Source: Synergistaceae bacterium (GTDB taxonomy: Bacteria; Synergistota; Synergistia; Synergistales; Aminobacteriaceae). From it: DNA of 63,943 bases. The DNA is taken from assembly GCA_017443985.1 (NCBI GenBank), contig JAFSXR010000007.1, positions 1 through 63,943 on the forward strand, in the 5' to 3' direction. The notes under the pieces were generated by a model. It saw only the letters and a list, made by a program, of their open reading frames with translations. It did no database searches and had not been told where the DNA came from. Numbering within the stretch: the stretch's first letter is position 1; every line of letters begins with the position of its first letter. Below are positions 52,237 to 61,207 of the stretch, one piece after another. A program made the position numbers and the translations under genes.

Positions 52237-53502
52237 ATGAGCTTTTATTACTATAGAACACGTCCCATTTCAAAAGAAGAATTTAAAGCAAAGGCAGACA
52301 GCTTTCTGCTGACCCACCCTGACTGTAACCCGGTCGAGACAAGCGGTATGACTAAACAGGAAATTTGCTCCAGCTGGTGGGGGAAATCGTGGTGCGAAAA
52401 TCTTGAACGCTACGCAGAATGGGCAAACAGGATAAATCTTGGCAGAGGTTATGCGCGTAAGGGTGCCGTTGTGGACTTAAAAATAAACGGCGGTGATATT
52501 CACGCTTTTGTTTTTGGAAGCAGAAGTGATCCGTATGAAGTGAAAGTAAAAATATATCCTATACCTTCTAAGCGTCAACAAGAGATTGAAAAATTTGCTG
52601 CAGGGAGGATTCAAAATTTAGAAGAGTTAATCTCAGGGAACTTTCCGGAAGGATTAAAGGATATATTCTTTCAGAAAGGCGTACTCTTTCCCAGACCTGA
52701 TGAAATAGACTTCAGCTGCACTTGTGCTGATATGTCGTATATGTGCAGACACGTAATAGCCGCTTTGTATGGAATTGGTGTAAGACTTGACAGCAATCCG
52801 CTCATTTTCTTTGAGATGAGAGGGATTGATACAGAAAAATTTATATCCAATATTGTAAATGGGAAGATTGAAAAAATGCTTGCAAATGTAAATAATTATA
52901 GTCCAAGAATATTAAAAGATGCTGATCTTATCGAGCTTTTTAACGTAGATATCGATGAACAGGAAATGAAACCGCAGCTGCCTGCAAATGATGACAAACA
53001 AGAACCAGAAAAAGAAACAAAACCTGCGCCTGATGTATCTGATGTAGAGGTAATCGAGACTGCCAAACCTAAGCCTAAGAAAAAATTAAAAGACTTCACA
53101 GATGAAGAAATAGAGGCTTTATTTGAACTCATTAAAGATCTAGGTCTTTCTAAAGCCGCTAAGCAGGCCAATATTACATTAGGCACAGCGCAGACGATAA
53201 GGAAAAAAGTTTTACTGCGCAGACTATCAGAAAATCGAGCGAAAACTCAAGAGAAGCCGATGCAGCCTAAAATTAAAGAAGAAAGAAAAGAAGAAAGAAT
53301 TGCAGTCAATAATATCGTACAGCCGACGAAGCAGGAGAAGAAAGAAACACAACCGATCCCGTCAGTTGATATTCAGGCATTGAAAGAACAGATACTGTGG
53401 CTTAAGGTTGAAAACGCACAGCTAAAAGCAAAAACGGCGATGCTTTTGTCTCAGTTGAACAAAATGAAAACAGCAATCAGCTGCCTTATTGAATACCGTT
53501 AA
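52237..53502 (+). CDS. SWIM zinc-finger protein with HTH-like and coiled-coil C-terminus
   Basis: A 421-residue protein. Residues about 40-130 (WWGKSWCENLERYAEWANRI, GRGYARKGAV) match the region preceding SWIM fingers in SWIM-family bacterial proteins. The finger is CTCADMSYMCRHVIAALYGIG (about 165-185). A Lys/Pro/Glu-rich linker (about 240-290) leads to an HTH-like segment, FTDEEIEALFELIKDLGLSK (about 290-330), and a coiled coil at the end (KVENAQLKAKTAMLLSQLNKM). The same two C-terminal elements occur in the convergent neighbour. SWIM proteins probably bind DNA or protein; in some genomes they accompany SNF2 helicases, none of which is here. Promoter TATAAT lies near 52200. Confidence 0.75.
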   Translation: MSFYYYRTRPISKEEFKAKADSFLLTHPDCNPVETSGMTKQEICSSWWGKSWCENLERYAEWANRINLGRGYARKGAVVDLKINGGDIHAFVFGSRSDPYEVKVKIYPIPSKRQQEIEKFAAGRIQNLEELISGNFPEGLKDIFFQKGVLFPRPDEIDFSCTCADMSYMCRHVIAALYGIGVRLDSNPLIFFEMRGIDTEKFISNIVNGKIEKMLANVNNYSPRILKDADLIELFNVDIDEQEMKPQLPANDDKQEPEKETKPAPDVSDVEVIETAKPKPKKKLKDFTDEEIEALFELIKDLGLSKAAKQANITLGTAQTIRKKVLLRRLSENRAKTQEKPMQPKIKEERKEERIAVNNIVQPTKQEKKETQPIPSVDIQALKEQILWLKVENAQLKAKTAMLLSQLNKMKTAISCLIEYR

Positions 53503-54085
53503 ATTCGCTTATCTGTGTCAGCTCCACTATAGCCGAACGAAATTTCCTTAACTGGTCGGAGAGGGCTTCGACTTTATCTTTAAGCAGAACATTCTCTATA
53601 GTAAGAGCTTCAAGTTCTGCTTTGACGGGCGCGGCCGGATCCGTTGAAGGCGTTGAATTATCATTATACGCTGTCGCAGCTTCTTCAGCTCCTCCTTTAT
53701 TTTTCTCGGCAGCAGTGTCCTGTGTTTCTTCTGAATTTAGCAGAGCCTGGACTTTGGTATATTTTTTCCATGAGGCTAAACGCTGCCACGTTATTTTGTT
53801 CTCTTTAGCGGCTTGAGCAAAACCTACTTCTTCTGCTCTTCTAAGAATTTCCTGCTTTTCTTCATCAGTAAAAGAGTTAAAGTCAACAGCCGCTGCCCCA
53901 TTACCGCTTTCACTTTCATTTGATACGGCCCCAGTTTTTCCTAATTTTGTCCTATACATCCAATAACGTATAATCCATTCTTTGACATCATATTCTTTGG
54001 CAGCCTGCGCAATTGTTGTTTGTCTGGCTTTTGCTATAATCTCCAGTTTTTCTTCGTCAGTAAATTCTCTTGATGCTTTTGGCAT
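53486..54085 (-). CDS. Double HTH protein with coiled-coil C-terminus
   Basis: A 199-residue protein from ATG 54083-54085, preceded by AGGAGAC. Two similar helix-turn-helix-like units: FTDEEKLEIIAKARQTTIAQ (about 6-45) and FTDEEKQEILRRAEEVGFAQ (about 72-112). The pattern is like the psq/IS3-OrfA type. An acidic Ala/Thr linker follows, then a coiled coil (ENVLLKDKVEALSDQLRKFRSAI). It converges on the SWIM gene with a 17-base overlap and shares both elements with it. It may be a domesticated transposase-type DNA-binding protein, but no transposase catalytic domain is visible. It follows smpB by 16 bases. Confidence 0.65.
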   Translation of the reverse strand: MPKASREFTDEEKLEIIAKARQTTIAQAAKEYDVKEWIIRYWMYRTKLGKTGAVSNESESGNGAAAVDFNSFTDEEKQEILRRAEEVGFAQAAKENKITWQRLASWKKYTKVQALLNSEETQDTAAEKNKGGAEEAATAYNDNSTPSTDPAAPVKAELEALTIENVLLKDKVEALSDQLRKFRSAIVELTQISEFNGIQ

Positions 54086-54101
54086 TTTTTGTCTCCTATA
54101 T

Positions 54102-54578
54102 TTAGTAATCCCTGCTGTCTCTGAAGGCACGCGCTATAGTTCTTTTCACGTCTCTATCCGCAATGGCATCGCGTTTATCGTGAACATTCCGGCCTTTAGC
54201 GAGAGCTAACTCGACCTTTGCCCGCTTCCCGTTTTTTATATATACTGTTAAAGGTACAAGAGTGAGTCCCTTTTCTCGAATTTTATTTTTCAAGCGTAGT
54301 ATTTCACGTTTATGCATCAATAATTTTCTGTCCCGCTCCGGCTCATGATTATAATATGTTCCTTTATCATATGGGGATATATGTACACCAAACAGCCACA
54401 GCTCATCATTTTTTAATGACGCATAAGAGTCTTTAAGATTTAAGCTGCCGGCCCTTACGCTTTTTATTTCTGTGCCCGTCAAAACTATCCCGCATTCAAA
54501 GGCCTCAACTATAAAATAATCGTGCCTTGCCTTTCGATTTTGAGCTACAACTTTATTATTAGTGTTAAATTTAGACAT
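54102..54578 (-). CDS. smpB: SsrA-binding protein
   Basis: A 158-residue SmpB from MSKFNTNNKVVAQNRKARHD. Motifs: DYFIVEAFECGIVLTGTEIKSVRAG, SYASLKNDELWLFGVHISPY, HEPERDRKLLMHKREI and a basic C-terminal tail (RNVHDKRDAIADRDVKRTIARA). It brings tmRNA to stalled ribosomes. An in-frame ATG 36 bases earlier would add a hydrophobic leader that is not usual. The tmRNA gene itself is not in the window. Confidence 0.94.
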   Translation of the reverse strand: MSKFNTNNKVVAQNRKARHDYFIVEAFECGIVLTGTEIKSVRAGSLNLKDSYASLKNDELWLFGVHISPYDKGTYYNHEPERDRKLLMHKREILRLKNKIREKGLTLVPLTVYIKNGKRAKVELALAKGRNVHDKRDAIADRDVKRTIARAFRDSRDY

Positions 54579-54630
54579 AATGCAGAATTTTACATTAAAA
54601 AAATTTTTTATCAAGCTATAACTTTTGTAA

Positions 54631-55581
54631 TTACTGCGTTGATAATATTTTAGCTAAATTTTCAGGGCTTTCATTTTCATAAAAAATCCTTGAATTTTTC
54701 GACAGCTTCACAAACTCTTGGGCATTTTTAACTTGATGATTGTCGGCGGCTTTAGGCCAAGGAATAGACACGGCAGGAATTTCCCATTTAAGAACTTCGG
54801 CAAGCGTGGAGCCTCCTGCGCGGCACACGATGACATCGCAGACTGAATAAAAAGGGTTAGTGTCCCATTGAGGCGGTATAAAATGCACGTTGCTTATGTC
54901 TTTTCTTTCGTGCGATAAAAATATAAATTCAAAATCTCTGCAAAGCTCTGCGGTTTTCATCAATAATTCATTTAACGGGCCGCTGCCTAAAGAACCTCCG
55001 GCAACCCCGATAACTTTAGCGTCCGAAAAAAGAGTCAGGCCAAGTGCTTTTAATGCTTCGGATTTTTTTATTCTTACGGGCTCTCGGACAGGTATCCCGA
55101 CATATTGAAATTTATCAATGCCTTCACAGACCGGCCAGCCCGTTATAATATCAGCTCCCCATTTTAGCGCGAGTTTGGTAACTTTTCCGGCAACGGCGTT
55201 TTGTTCATGGAGAGTTACGGGAATTTTTTTGATTTTTGCGATTAAAAGCGGAGCGAATGAAATATAGCCGCCGAACAAATAAATTTTATCGGGCTTGAAA
55301 TTTTTTATATGCTTCCAAGTTTGAAAAAAAGATTTTATCAGAGCGGCGAGCCTTGCTAAAATTTTTATAATTGATTTTGTTCCAAGAGGCGAGCCGGAAA
55401 TAGCCAGCACGAACGGATTAATATCTGCGGAGCCGTAAATTTCTTTTTCAAGCTCACGCGAACCGCACAGCCATTTAACTTCCGCGCCGTTTTTTTCGAG
55501 ATCTTTACCAAAAACTATAGCTGGAAAGATGTGTCCGCCCGTTCCGCCTGAAGCGATTAAAAATTTTTTATGAGTGTCCAT
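54631..55581 (-). CDS. murG: UDP-GlcNAc:lipid I N-acetylglucosaminyltransferase
   Basis: A 316-residue GT28 enzyme that makes lipid II. ASGGTGGHIFPAIVFGKDL, FGGYISFAPLLIAKIKKIPVTLHEQNAVAG, GGSLGSGPLN and CRAGGSTLAEVLKWEIPAVSIPWPKAADNHQ are in place. It is somewhat short: the C-terminal helices stop after ENLAKIL, where others have 25-35 more residues. It overlaps ftsW by 14 bases, within the murD-ftsW-murG order of the dcw cluster. Confidence 0.93.
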   Translation of the reverse strand: MDTHKKFLIASGGTGGHIFPAIVFGKDLEKNGAEVKWLCGSRELEKEIYGSADINPFVLAISGSPLGTKSIIKILARLAALIKSFFQTWKHIKNFKPDKIYLFGGYISFAPLLIAKIKKIPVTLHEQNAVAGKVTKLALKWGADIITGWPVCEGIDKFQYVGIPVREPVRIKKSEALKALGLTLFSDAKVIGVAGGSLGSGPLNELLMKTAELCRDFEFIFLSHERKDISNVHFIPPQWDTNPFYSVCDVIVCRAGGSTLAEVLKWEIPAVSIPWPKAADNHQVKNAQEFVKLSKNSRIFYENESPENLAKILSTQ

Positions 55582-56710
55582 TATTTATTTCTCTTTTCTT
55601 TGTTATCTTTTTTTTCTTGTCCTTATCTTTTTCCGTATTTTCTTTATTTTCTGCTTTTATCGTCATCAAAATGCCGATCTTGGCCCACATGCAGAGCATA
55701 GAACTTCCGCCCCAGCTTATAAAAGGCACGGGGATCCCGGTGAGAGGCATTAATTTTGTAACGCCGGCAACATTTAAGAACATCGGAAAAATTACAGAAG
55801 CAGTGAGGCCGAGCGCAAGAGATTTTGTAAAAGAATTTTTTGCATTTTTATAAATATAAAAAACCCTCCACGTCCACGCGGCATAAAGAATTACCAAAAA
55901 CATCGTGCCGACCAGCCCGAACTCCTCACCGATGGCCGGGAAAATATAATCCGTGTCGGCTTCGGGGAGATATTTTTCCTGCTGGAGGCCCTTGCCAATT
56001 CCAACGCCTGTTAATGATCCGTTAGCAAACGCTACGAGCCCTTGAATAATTTGATAGCCGGTGTCGGTCGGGTCGTCCCACGGGTTCCAGAACGCATTAA
56101 ATCTTCTCATTCTGTAGGGAGCAAGCCAAATTAAAATAATAACTGCAATAATTCCAAGAGCAATGCCGATTAACGGATATTTCCAGCCCCTACGCTCTAT
56201 GTGCATGACAAAACATACTGAGGCTACTAAAATAGTTCCGCCCAAGTTCGGCTGAAGCAATAACGGCACGGCTAATAACGCTATCGTTGTTAAAGTCGGG
56301 CTCAAAAATGTGTGCCAGTCCTTGCGCGATAAAGTTACCTCCTCTTCGTTCAAACGTTTTGCCATAAAAATCGGTAAAGTTAATAAAACAAATTCAAGCG
56401 GCTGAAAACGAAATCCCGGCACAGCGAGCCAGCGCGTTGCTCCTCCAGCCTTTACTCCGAGTCCGGGGATCAAAGTTAAAACTAACAAAAGCCATGATAC
56501 AAAAAATAATTTTCCGCTGTTTTTCCTGAACCATTCCGTTTCAAAGCACATGCACACAAACATTAAAGTTATCCCAAGCCCTATAAACTGGAACTGTCGC
56601 AAGGGGGGCGCGAAAGGGTTTCCGCTAGTCATGTTGTTACGGAGCGATAAGGACGAGATCATTATCATTCCGCAGCCGCTTAATATTAGGGGTATGATTA
56701 CTTCGATCAT
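55568..56710 (-). CDS. ftsW: FtsW/RodA-family peptidoglycan polymerase
   Basis: A 380-residue SEDS protein with about ten helices. GGATRWLAVPGFRFQPLEFVLL, LLQPNLGGTILVA, GYQIIQGLVAFANGSLTGVGIGKG and EADTDYIFPAIGEEFGLVG are the SEDS hallmarks, including the catalytic Asp in the last loop. A Lys-rich cytoplasmic tail ends the protein. Position between murD and murG indicates the divisome enzyme FtsW. Confidence 0.93.
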   Translation of the reverse strand: MIEVIIPLILSGCGMIMISSLSLRNNMTSGNPFAPPLRQFQFIGLGITLMFVCMCFETEWFRKNSGKLFFVSWLLLVLTLIPGLGVKAGGATRWLAVPGFRFQPLEFVLLTLPIFMAKRLNEEEVTLSRKDWHTFLSPTLTTIALLAVPLLLQPNLGGTILVASVCFVMHIERRGWKYPLIGIALGIIAVIILIWLAPYRMRRFNAFWNPWDDPTDTGYQIIQGLVAFANGSLTGVGIGKGLQQEKYLPEADTDYIFPAIGEEFGLVGTMFLVILYAAWTWRVFYIYKNAKNSFTKSLALGLTASVIFPMFLNVAGVTKLMPLTGIPVPFISWGGSSMLCMWAKIGILMTIKAENKENTEKDKDKKKKITKKREINNGHS

Positions 56711-56723
56711 TATTAATTATTTA

Positions 56724-58091
56724 TTATTTGGATTTTTCTTTAACGATTCTGCAGAAATGTTCGCCGCGAGCCTTATAACTTTTATACATATCCCAGCTTG
56801 TACACGCTGGCGATAAAAGCACGACCATTCCGGGCTTTGCTAAACTTTCGCAAATATCGACGGCTTCTTCCATGTTTGAGGCCCTTTTGAAATTTTTACA
56901 GCCTGATTTTTCGAGGGCGTTTTGAATTTTTCCAGCCTCTTCACCGATTAAGACGGCATAGTCGCAATTTTCCTCCACAGCTTGGGCAAGCGGCGCGTAG
57001 TCCTCTCCTTTTCCCTGACCGCCGAGAATAATAATTTTACGGCCTTTAATGCTCGTCATCGCTGTTATAGTTGCAGCGACGTTTGTCCCCTTTGAGTCGT
57101 CAATATATTGAACGCCGTTGATAGTTCCTGCATATTCGCAGCGGTGCGGCAGGGGCTTAAAGCCTTCGAGCAAAAATTTTGCGTCGGAAATATTCACTCC
57201 CGATAATTTTGCAGCGCATAACGACATCGCAACATTTTCAAGATTATGCGCACCGATTAAAGTCGTGTCGGAGAAGCTGAAAAGTTTTTCACTTTTACCG
57301 TTGAGAATTAATATCGCGTCTTGGCCCTCTTCATTCATAAAGATATGGCCCTGCGCGTCGTGTTCGGGGATTTTATTCCAGCTTAGTGTGATAATTTTTC
57401 CCGAAGCATTAAGAATTTCAAAATCTCTGTCTTGAATTATTCCCCAGCCTTCTGAATCGCGCAGGCTTAAAACTTTTGACTTTGCCTCGACATAATTTTC
57501 AAAACTTCCGTGCCAGTCTATATGGTCGGGGGCAATGTTAGTAACGATTGAAATTTTTGAACGCAGATTATTTTTTGCCCGTGCTAATTGAAAACTGCTT
57601 AACTCCAAGACGACAGCGTCAAAATTTTCTTTTTCATTCGTGAACGTTGATGAAGCCGTGCCGAGATTTCCGCCCGTGCCTGCTTTAAGTCCGGCTCTGT
57701 TCAAAATATGGCCGGTCAATGAAGTTACGGTACTCTTTCCGTTGCTTCCGGTAACGCAGATTAAATTTTTAGCCTTTATGTGAGGCAGAACGAAATCTAA
57801 TTCGCCCGTGAGTTTTAAGCCGCGTTTTTCGGCCTCAATTAAAATTTCGGACTTAGGGGAAATTCCGGAGCTGATTAAAATTTCGCAGGCACCGTCAAAA
57901 ACTTTTTCGGTGTTGCCGTTTTCTTCAAAGTCAATATTATTTTTCGTGAAAAGTTTTTTTATATTGTCATTAATAATTTTTTGTTCGGATACAAAGACAT
58001 CGAAGCCGAGATTTTTTGCAAGCAAGGCCAAGCCCTGACCGCTGACACCTGCTCCGATTACTGAAAGCCTTTTATTTTTGTAATCAGGCAT
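56724..58091 (-). CDS. murD: UDP-N-acetylmuramoylalanine-D-glutamate ligase
   Basis: A 455-residue Mur ligase from MPDYKNKRLSVIGAGVSGQG. The ATP loop is CVTGSNGKSTVTSL; VLELSSFQL, IAPDHIDWHGSFENYVEAK, PHRCEYAGTINGVQYIDDSKGTN and LSPACTSWDMYKSYKARGEHF identify MurD. It adds D-Glu to UDP-MurNAc-Ala in the cytoplasm. A longer in-frame ATG 48 bases upstream gives a hydrophobic leader not seen in the family. It is first in this dcw segment; murC and ftsQ/ftsZ are not present. Confidence 0.94.
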   Translation of the reverse strand: MPDYKNKRLSVIGAGVSGQGLALLAKNLGFDVFVSEQKIINDNIKKLFTKNNIDFEENGNTEKVFDGACEILISSGISPKSEILIEAEKRGLKLTGELDFVLPHIKAKNLICVTGSNGKSTVTSLTGHILNRAGLKAGTGGNLGTASSTFTNEKENFDAVVLELSSFQLARAKNNLRSKISIVTNIAPDHIDWHGSFENYVEAKSKVLSLRDSEGWGIIQDRDFEILNASGKIITLSWNKIPEHDAQGHIFMNEEGQDAILILNGKSEKLFSFSDTTLIGAHNLENVAMSLCAAKLSGVNISDAKFLLEGFKPLPHRCEYAGTINGVQYIDDSKGTNVAATITAMTSIKGRKIIILGGQGKGEDYAPLAQAVEENCDYAVLIGEEAGKIQNALEKSGCKNFKRASNMEEAVDICESLAKPGMVVLLSPACTSWDMYKSYKARGEHFCRIVKEKSK

Positions 58092-58186
58092 AAAAAATAA
58101 TCCTCCTATAAAAATTAAATTTAAGTTATTATAAGCCATATAAATTCTACGAACATTTTATAAAAATTTTTTAGGAGGTTTTTTTA

Positions 58187-59020
58187 ATGGCAAAGAAGAA
58201 AAATAAAAAATTTTGGGCAGTTTCATTTTTTCTCCTTGCTTGCGTGAGCGGCTGGTTCATCGAAAAAATTATCAACAGATTTCTCGACAAGACGATCGGC
58301 GATAAAGTTGAAGTTGCGATTGACTATTCTTTAGACGAAATAGATGCTATGTTTAGGCAGTCATTTACTTCAATGAAAAACTACCTTGCAAAGAACACGC
58401 CGCAGCAGATTGAAACAAAAGCGGAAAACGAAGACCCCGAAGCTCAATATAATTTAGGTAACATGTATTATTTTGGAACAGGCGTAGCGAAAGATTATAA
58501 CGAAGCCGTTAAATGGTACCGCAAGGCCGCTGAACAGGGACTTGCTCAAGCTCAAAATAATCTTGGCTTCATGTATAATAAAGGCTATGGAGTAGCGAAA
58601 GATTACAACGAGGCTTTCAAATGGTGGCGCAAGGCCGCTGAACAGGGAGATGCTAAAGCTCAATGTAATCTTGGCGTTATGTATGATACCGGCGAAGGAG
58701 TAGCGAAGGATTACAACGAGGCCGTTAAATGGTACCGCAAGGCCGCTGAACAGGGATATGCTGACGCTCAATATAATCTTGGCGTAATGTATTATTTTGG
58801 AAAAGGAGTAGCGGAAAATTACAACGAGGCCGTTAAATGGTACCGCAAGGCCGCTGAACAGGGACTTGCTCAAGCTCAATATAATCTTGGCGTAATGTAT
58901 GGTAACGGCGAAGGAGTAGCGAAGGATTACAACGAGGCCGTTAAATGGTTCAGAAAGGCCGCTGAACAGGGACATGCTCAAGCTCAAGAAGCATTAAAAG
59001 AACCTGGCGAAAGCTGGTAA
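58187..59020 (+). CDS. SEL1-repeat protein, membrane-anchored
   Basis: A 277-residue protein. A transmembrane anchor lies at about residues 10-27 (FWAVSFFLLACVSGWFIEKI), then a short linker and five 36-residue SEL1 (TPR-like) repeats from about 83 to 265 of the form AQYNLGVMYYFGKGVAxDYNEAVKWYRKAAEQG. The repeats are also very alike in DNA (108-base units from about 58435 to 58975), pointing to recent tandem duplication and possible copy-number change. SEL1 proteins act as scaffolds in envelope signalling or stress. AGGAGG lies about 9 bases before the ATG. Its target is unknown. Confidence 0.85.
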   Translation: MAKKKNKKFWAVSFFLLACVSGWFIEKIINRFLDKTIGDKVEVAIDYSLDEIDAMFRQSFTSMKNYLAKNTPQQIETKAENEDPEAQYNLGNMYYFGTGVAKDYNEAVKWYRKAAEQGLAQAQNNLGFMYNKGYGVAKDYNEAFKWWRKAAEQGDAKAQCNLGVMYDTGEGVAKDYNEAVKWYRKAAEQGYADAQYNLGVMYYFGKGVAENYNEAVKWYRKAAEQGLAQAQYNLGVMYGNGEGVAKDYNEAVKWFRKAAEQGHAQAQEALKEPGESW

Positions 59021-59327
59021 ATTTTGATATAAAAAAATTAGGAGCAAGGTTTTTAACTTCTCACTCATAACTTCTATGAACTTAAAAGAATATTATAAGA
59101 CATGAATTAAGAGTGAAGAATAAAAAATATAAAAGCACTTAAAATTTTCAGCTCAAAATTTTTCAATGAGCCCGGTAAAAATTTGAAAACTTATTTTTTT
59201 AATTGTCTCTGAAAAAATTTATAAGCTCTGAAAAAAATAAAAATTTTTGTAGGTGTAAATGTAATTGTAAAAAAACAGCCCTCTTGGAATCAAGAGAGCT
59301 ACTTTGATTATTATATCATAAGTTTTT
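59021..59327. other. Gene-free interval between convergent genes, with one clear terminator
   Basis: About 300 AT-rich bases. A weak heptamer-like start (TTAGGAGCAAGG at 59039) follows the SEL1 stop. The rest has several AAAATTTTT runs. The only defined element is the minus-strand terminator listed separately. Confidence 0.5.
59269..59300 (-). terminator. Rho-independent terminator of the exported-protein gene
   Basis: On the minus strand AGCTCTCTTG (59291-59300) pairs with CAAGAGGGCT (59277-59286) with one G-T pair, followed by seven T after one G. Confidence 0.8.
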
Positions 59328-59858
59328 TTATTCCCACTTGCTGCTTTTATAAACGATTTGAATAAATTTGTCGCTTAGGGAATTTCCCGGAAACCTCCGC
59401 GATGCTTCCGCGTTATAAGTCAGCGTTACCGTCGTATAGCGGTCGGGGGTCCATACATTTTTCAGAATAATTTTCCCGGATTTTCGCGTGTTCGCCGACG
59501 GAGACTCGCGTGTAGAACCGTAAGAGGAGTTGAAGCCTTTTTGAAGAGCCTCATAAAATTTTCTGTCATATTCAGAATCCCCCATGCTCTGAAGATAAAC
59601 GGACTTTGAACTCAAAATTTTATTCTTGTAAAAACTGAAAACAAACATCGCCGGATAGCCCTCAAAAAATCCCTCCATAGTTAAAGTTTCTTTTCTAGGT
59701 GTCAGGACTCTCGCTCCGCTGTTCTCCATTCTCTTTTGAGTTCGTGCGAACGTGTGTCCGAACGGAAGCGACAAGAAAGCCTCAGAACTGTTTGACAATG
59801 CACAAGCCGTCCCGGAAAATATAAGAATGATTACAAGAGCTGTAAAAAATTTTTTCAA
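59328..59858 (-). CDS. Exported protein of unknown function
   Basis: A 176-residue protein with a signal peptide (1-20, ending TACA; the Cys is in TACALSN, so a lipoprotein is possible but the lipobox is poor). The body is an alpha/beta unit beginning FLSLPFGHTFARTQKRMENSGARVL, which resembles the first strand-helix of small envelope proteins that measure ligand at the periplasmic face. DRKFYEALQKGFNSSYGSTRES and TVTLTYNAEA follow. No family name can be given. It is 27 bases downstream of bioY, so probably co-transcribed with birA-bioY, and ends in a clear terminator. Confidence 0.6.
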   Translation of the reverse strand: MKKFFTALVIILIFSGTACALSNSSEAFLSLPFGHTFARTQKRMENSGARVLTPRKETLTMEGFFEGYPAMFVFSFYKNKILSSKSVYLQSMGDSEYDRKFYEALQKGFNSSYGSTRESPSANTRKSGKIILKNVWTPDRYTTVTLTYNAEASRRFPGNSLSDKFIQIVYKSSKWE

Positions 59859-59884
59859 TCAAGCTCACTCCAAAAATAAAAGAA

Positions 59885-60406
59885 TTATTTGCCAGTCATT
59901 TTATTCAGCCTTTTCATGATGAGACCGGCAAGAATGGATTTGAAAATATCGCCGGGCATCGGCATTAAAACAAAATAAACTAAAAGAGTTTTCGCGCCGA
60001 GTTCATTCTGAAGATAAAATTTTGACATTAAATAATAATATGGAATACCAAGCGCGTAAATTACGGCTATCCCTGCGAGCGCGCCGAGCGTCCACGTCAA
60101 AAAACACGGCTTGAATTTTTCTGCAATGTATCCGGCAAGCCATGAGCCGGGAATAAATCCGACTATGTAGCCGAATGTCGGACTTAATGCCGAGCCGGTG
60201 AAAACCGGAAGGCCGATTAATCCTGCCGCAACGTAAACGCAGACTGAAACGGCTCCGTATTTTCTGCCAAGCACAAGCCCGGATAAAACTACAAAAAGCG
60301 TCTGAAAAGTCAAAGGCAGCAGCGGCGTAGGAATTTTTATATATGTCCCGATCGTTATTAACGCCGCAAATAAAGCGCAAAGCACAAGATTTTTTGTTGT
60401 TTTCAT
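59885..60406 (-). CDS. bioY: Biotin transporter BioY
   Basis: A 173-residue S component of the ECF biotin importer with about five to six helices. IPTPLLPLTFQTLFVVLSGLVLG, YVAAGLIGLPVFTGSALSPTFGYIVGFIPGSW-type sequence and FVLMPMPGDIFKSILAGLI are typical. It follows birA by 8 bases. The pair suggests that the cell takes up biotin rather than making it; no bio synthesis genes are seen here. Confidence 0.93.
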   Translation of the reverse strand: MKTTKNLVLCALFAALITIGTYIKIPTPLLPLTFQTLFVVLSGLVLGRKYGAVSVCVYVAAGLIGLPVFTGSALSPTFGYIVGFIPGSWLAGYIAEKFKPCFLTWTLGALAGIAVIYALGIPYYYLMSKFYLQNELGAKTLLVYFVLMPMPGDIFKSILAGLIMKRLNKMTGK

Positions 60407-60413
60407 TATAAAA

Positions 60414-61184
60414 TTAAAATCCTTCCCTAACTAAAAAAACTTCTCCTGAACGTAAAATTTCTTTTTCGCCGTCCTCATTAAGAATCACGAGGCCCCCGGA
60501 ATCGTCAATGCCCTCGACAAGACCCGAACGGCTTTCATTATTTTTCATAAAGGTGATATTTTTTCCGATTAACAGCGAACGTTCGCGGTAAGCGTCGATT
60601 AAATTTTTGTCGCTGAGATTTTCCGCGAAGTCCATAACATAATCGGCGACTCGTGCGCAAAGTTCGGCACGCGAAAATAAAATTTCATCGTCAGAAAAAA
60701 TTGCTCCGGCATTTCCGGCCTGTTCTGTAAAATTTTTTGTTGAGATGTTTATTCCGATACCGGTTATTACGCTGTCCGTCAAAGCTTCAGTCAAAATGCC
60801 GGCGATTTTTTTATCGTGAAAAAAAATATCGTTGACCCACTTAATTTTTAATTTGCCTTTTGAACGTTTGTATAAATCCTCGACCGCAAAGCATACCGCT
60901 ACAGCGTCGGCAATAGTTATCATTTGAAATTGCGCAAGCTCGACATGCGGCCTTAATATTAACGACATATAAAGCCCCGTATCAGGAGGCGACTCGAAAG
61001 AATGACCGCTGCGCCCCCGTCCTGCCGTCTGCTCGTTGGCAGTTATCAAAGTCCCGTGAGGCGCGCCGTTCGATGCTAAATTTTTTGCATAATTATTTGT
61101 TGAGTCTATTTTGTCAAGGCATATGACACGCGAAATTTTTGAATTACGCGAAAGATTTTTTGTGATTTCTTCTTCAGTCATCAT
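60414..61184 (-). CDS. birA: Biotin-[biotin carboxyl carrier protein] ligase
   Basis: A 256-residue ligase of the short type, lacking the N-terminal DNA-binding domain, so it is not a repressor. CLDKIDSTNNYAKNLA, ANEQTAGRGRSGHSFESPPD (biotin-binding loop) and IKWVNDIFFHDKKIAGILTE are intact, and a small C-terminal SH3-like domain follows. It attaches biotin to carrier proteins such as that of the OadA-type complex at the left end. It is first in birA-bioY. Confidence 0.93.
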   Translation of the reverse strand: MMTEEEITKNLSRNSKISRVICLDKIDSTNNYAKNLASNGAPHGTLITANEQTAGRGRSGHSFESPPDTGLYMSLILRPHVELAQFQMITIADAVAVCFAVEDLYKRSKGKLKIKWVNDIFFHDKKIAGILTEALTDSVITGIGINISTKNFTEQAGNAGAIFSDDEILFSRAELCARVADYVMDFAENLSDKNLIDAYRERSLLIGKNITFMKNNESRSGLVEGIDDSGGLVILNEDGEKEILRSGEVFLVREGF

Positions 61185-61207
61185 GTTGTAAATTTGATTT
61201 TATTTTT

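Noticed and set aside
53486-54085. Double-HTH protein as an IS3-type transposase OrfA
   Set aside because: There is no integrase (DDE) gene or inverted repeat nearby, and it has two HTH units with a coiled coil.
58435-58975. Regular 108-base direct repeats as a possible CRISPR array
   Set aside because: The repeats are in frame and encode SEL1 units throughout; there are no spacers and no cas genes.
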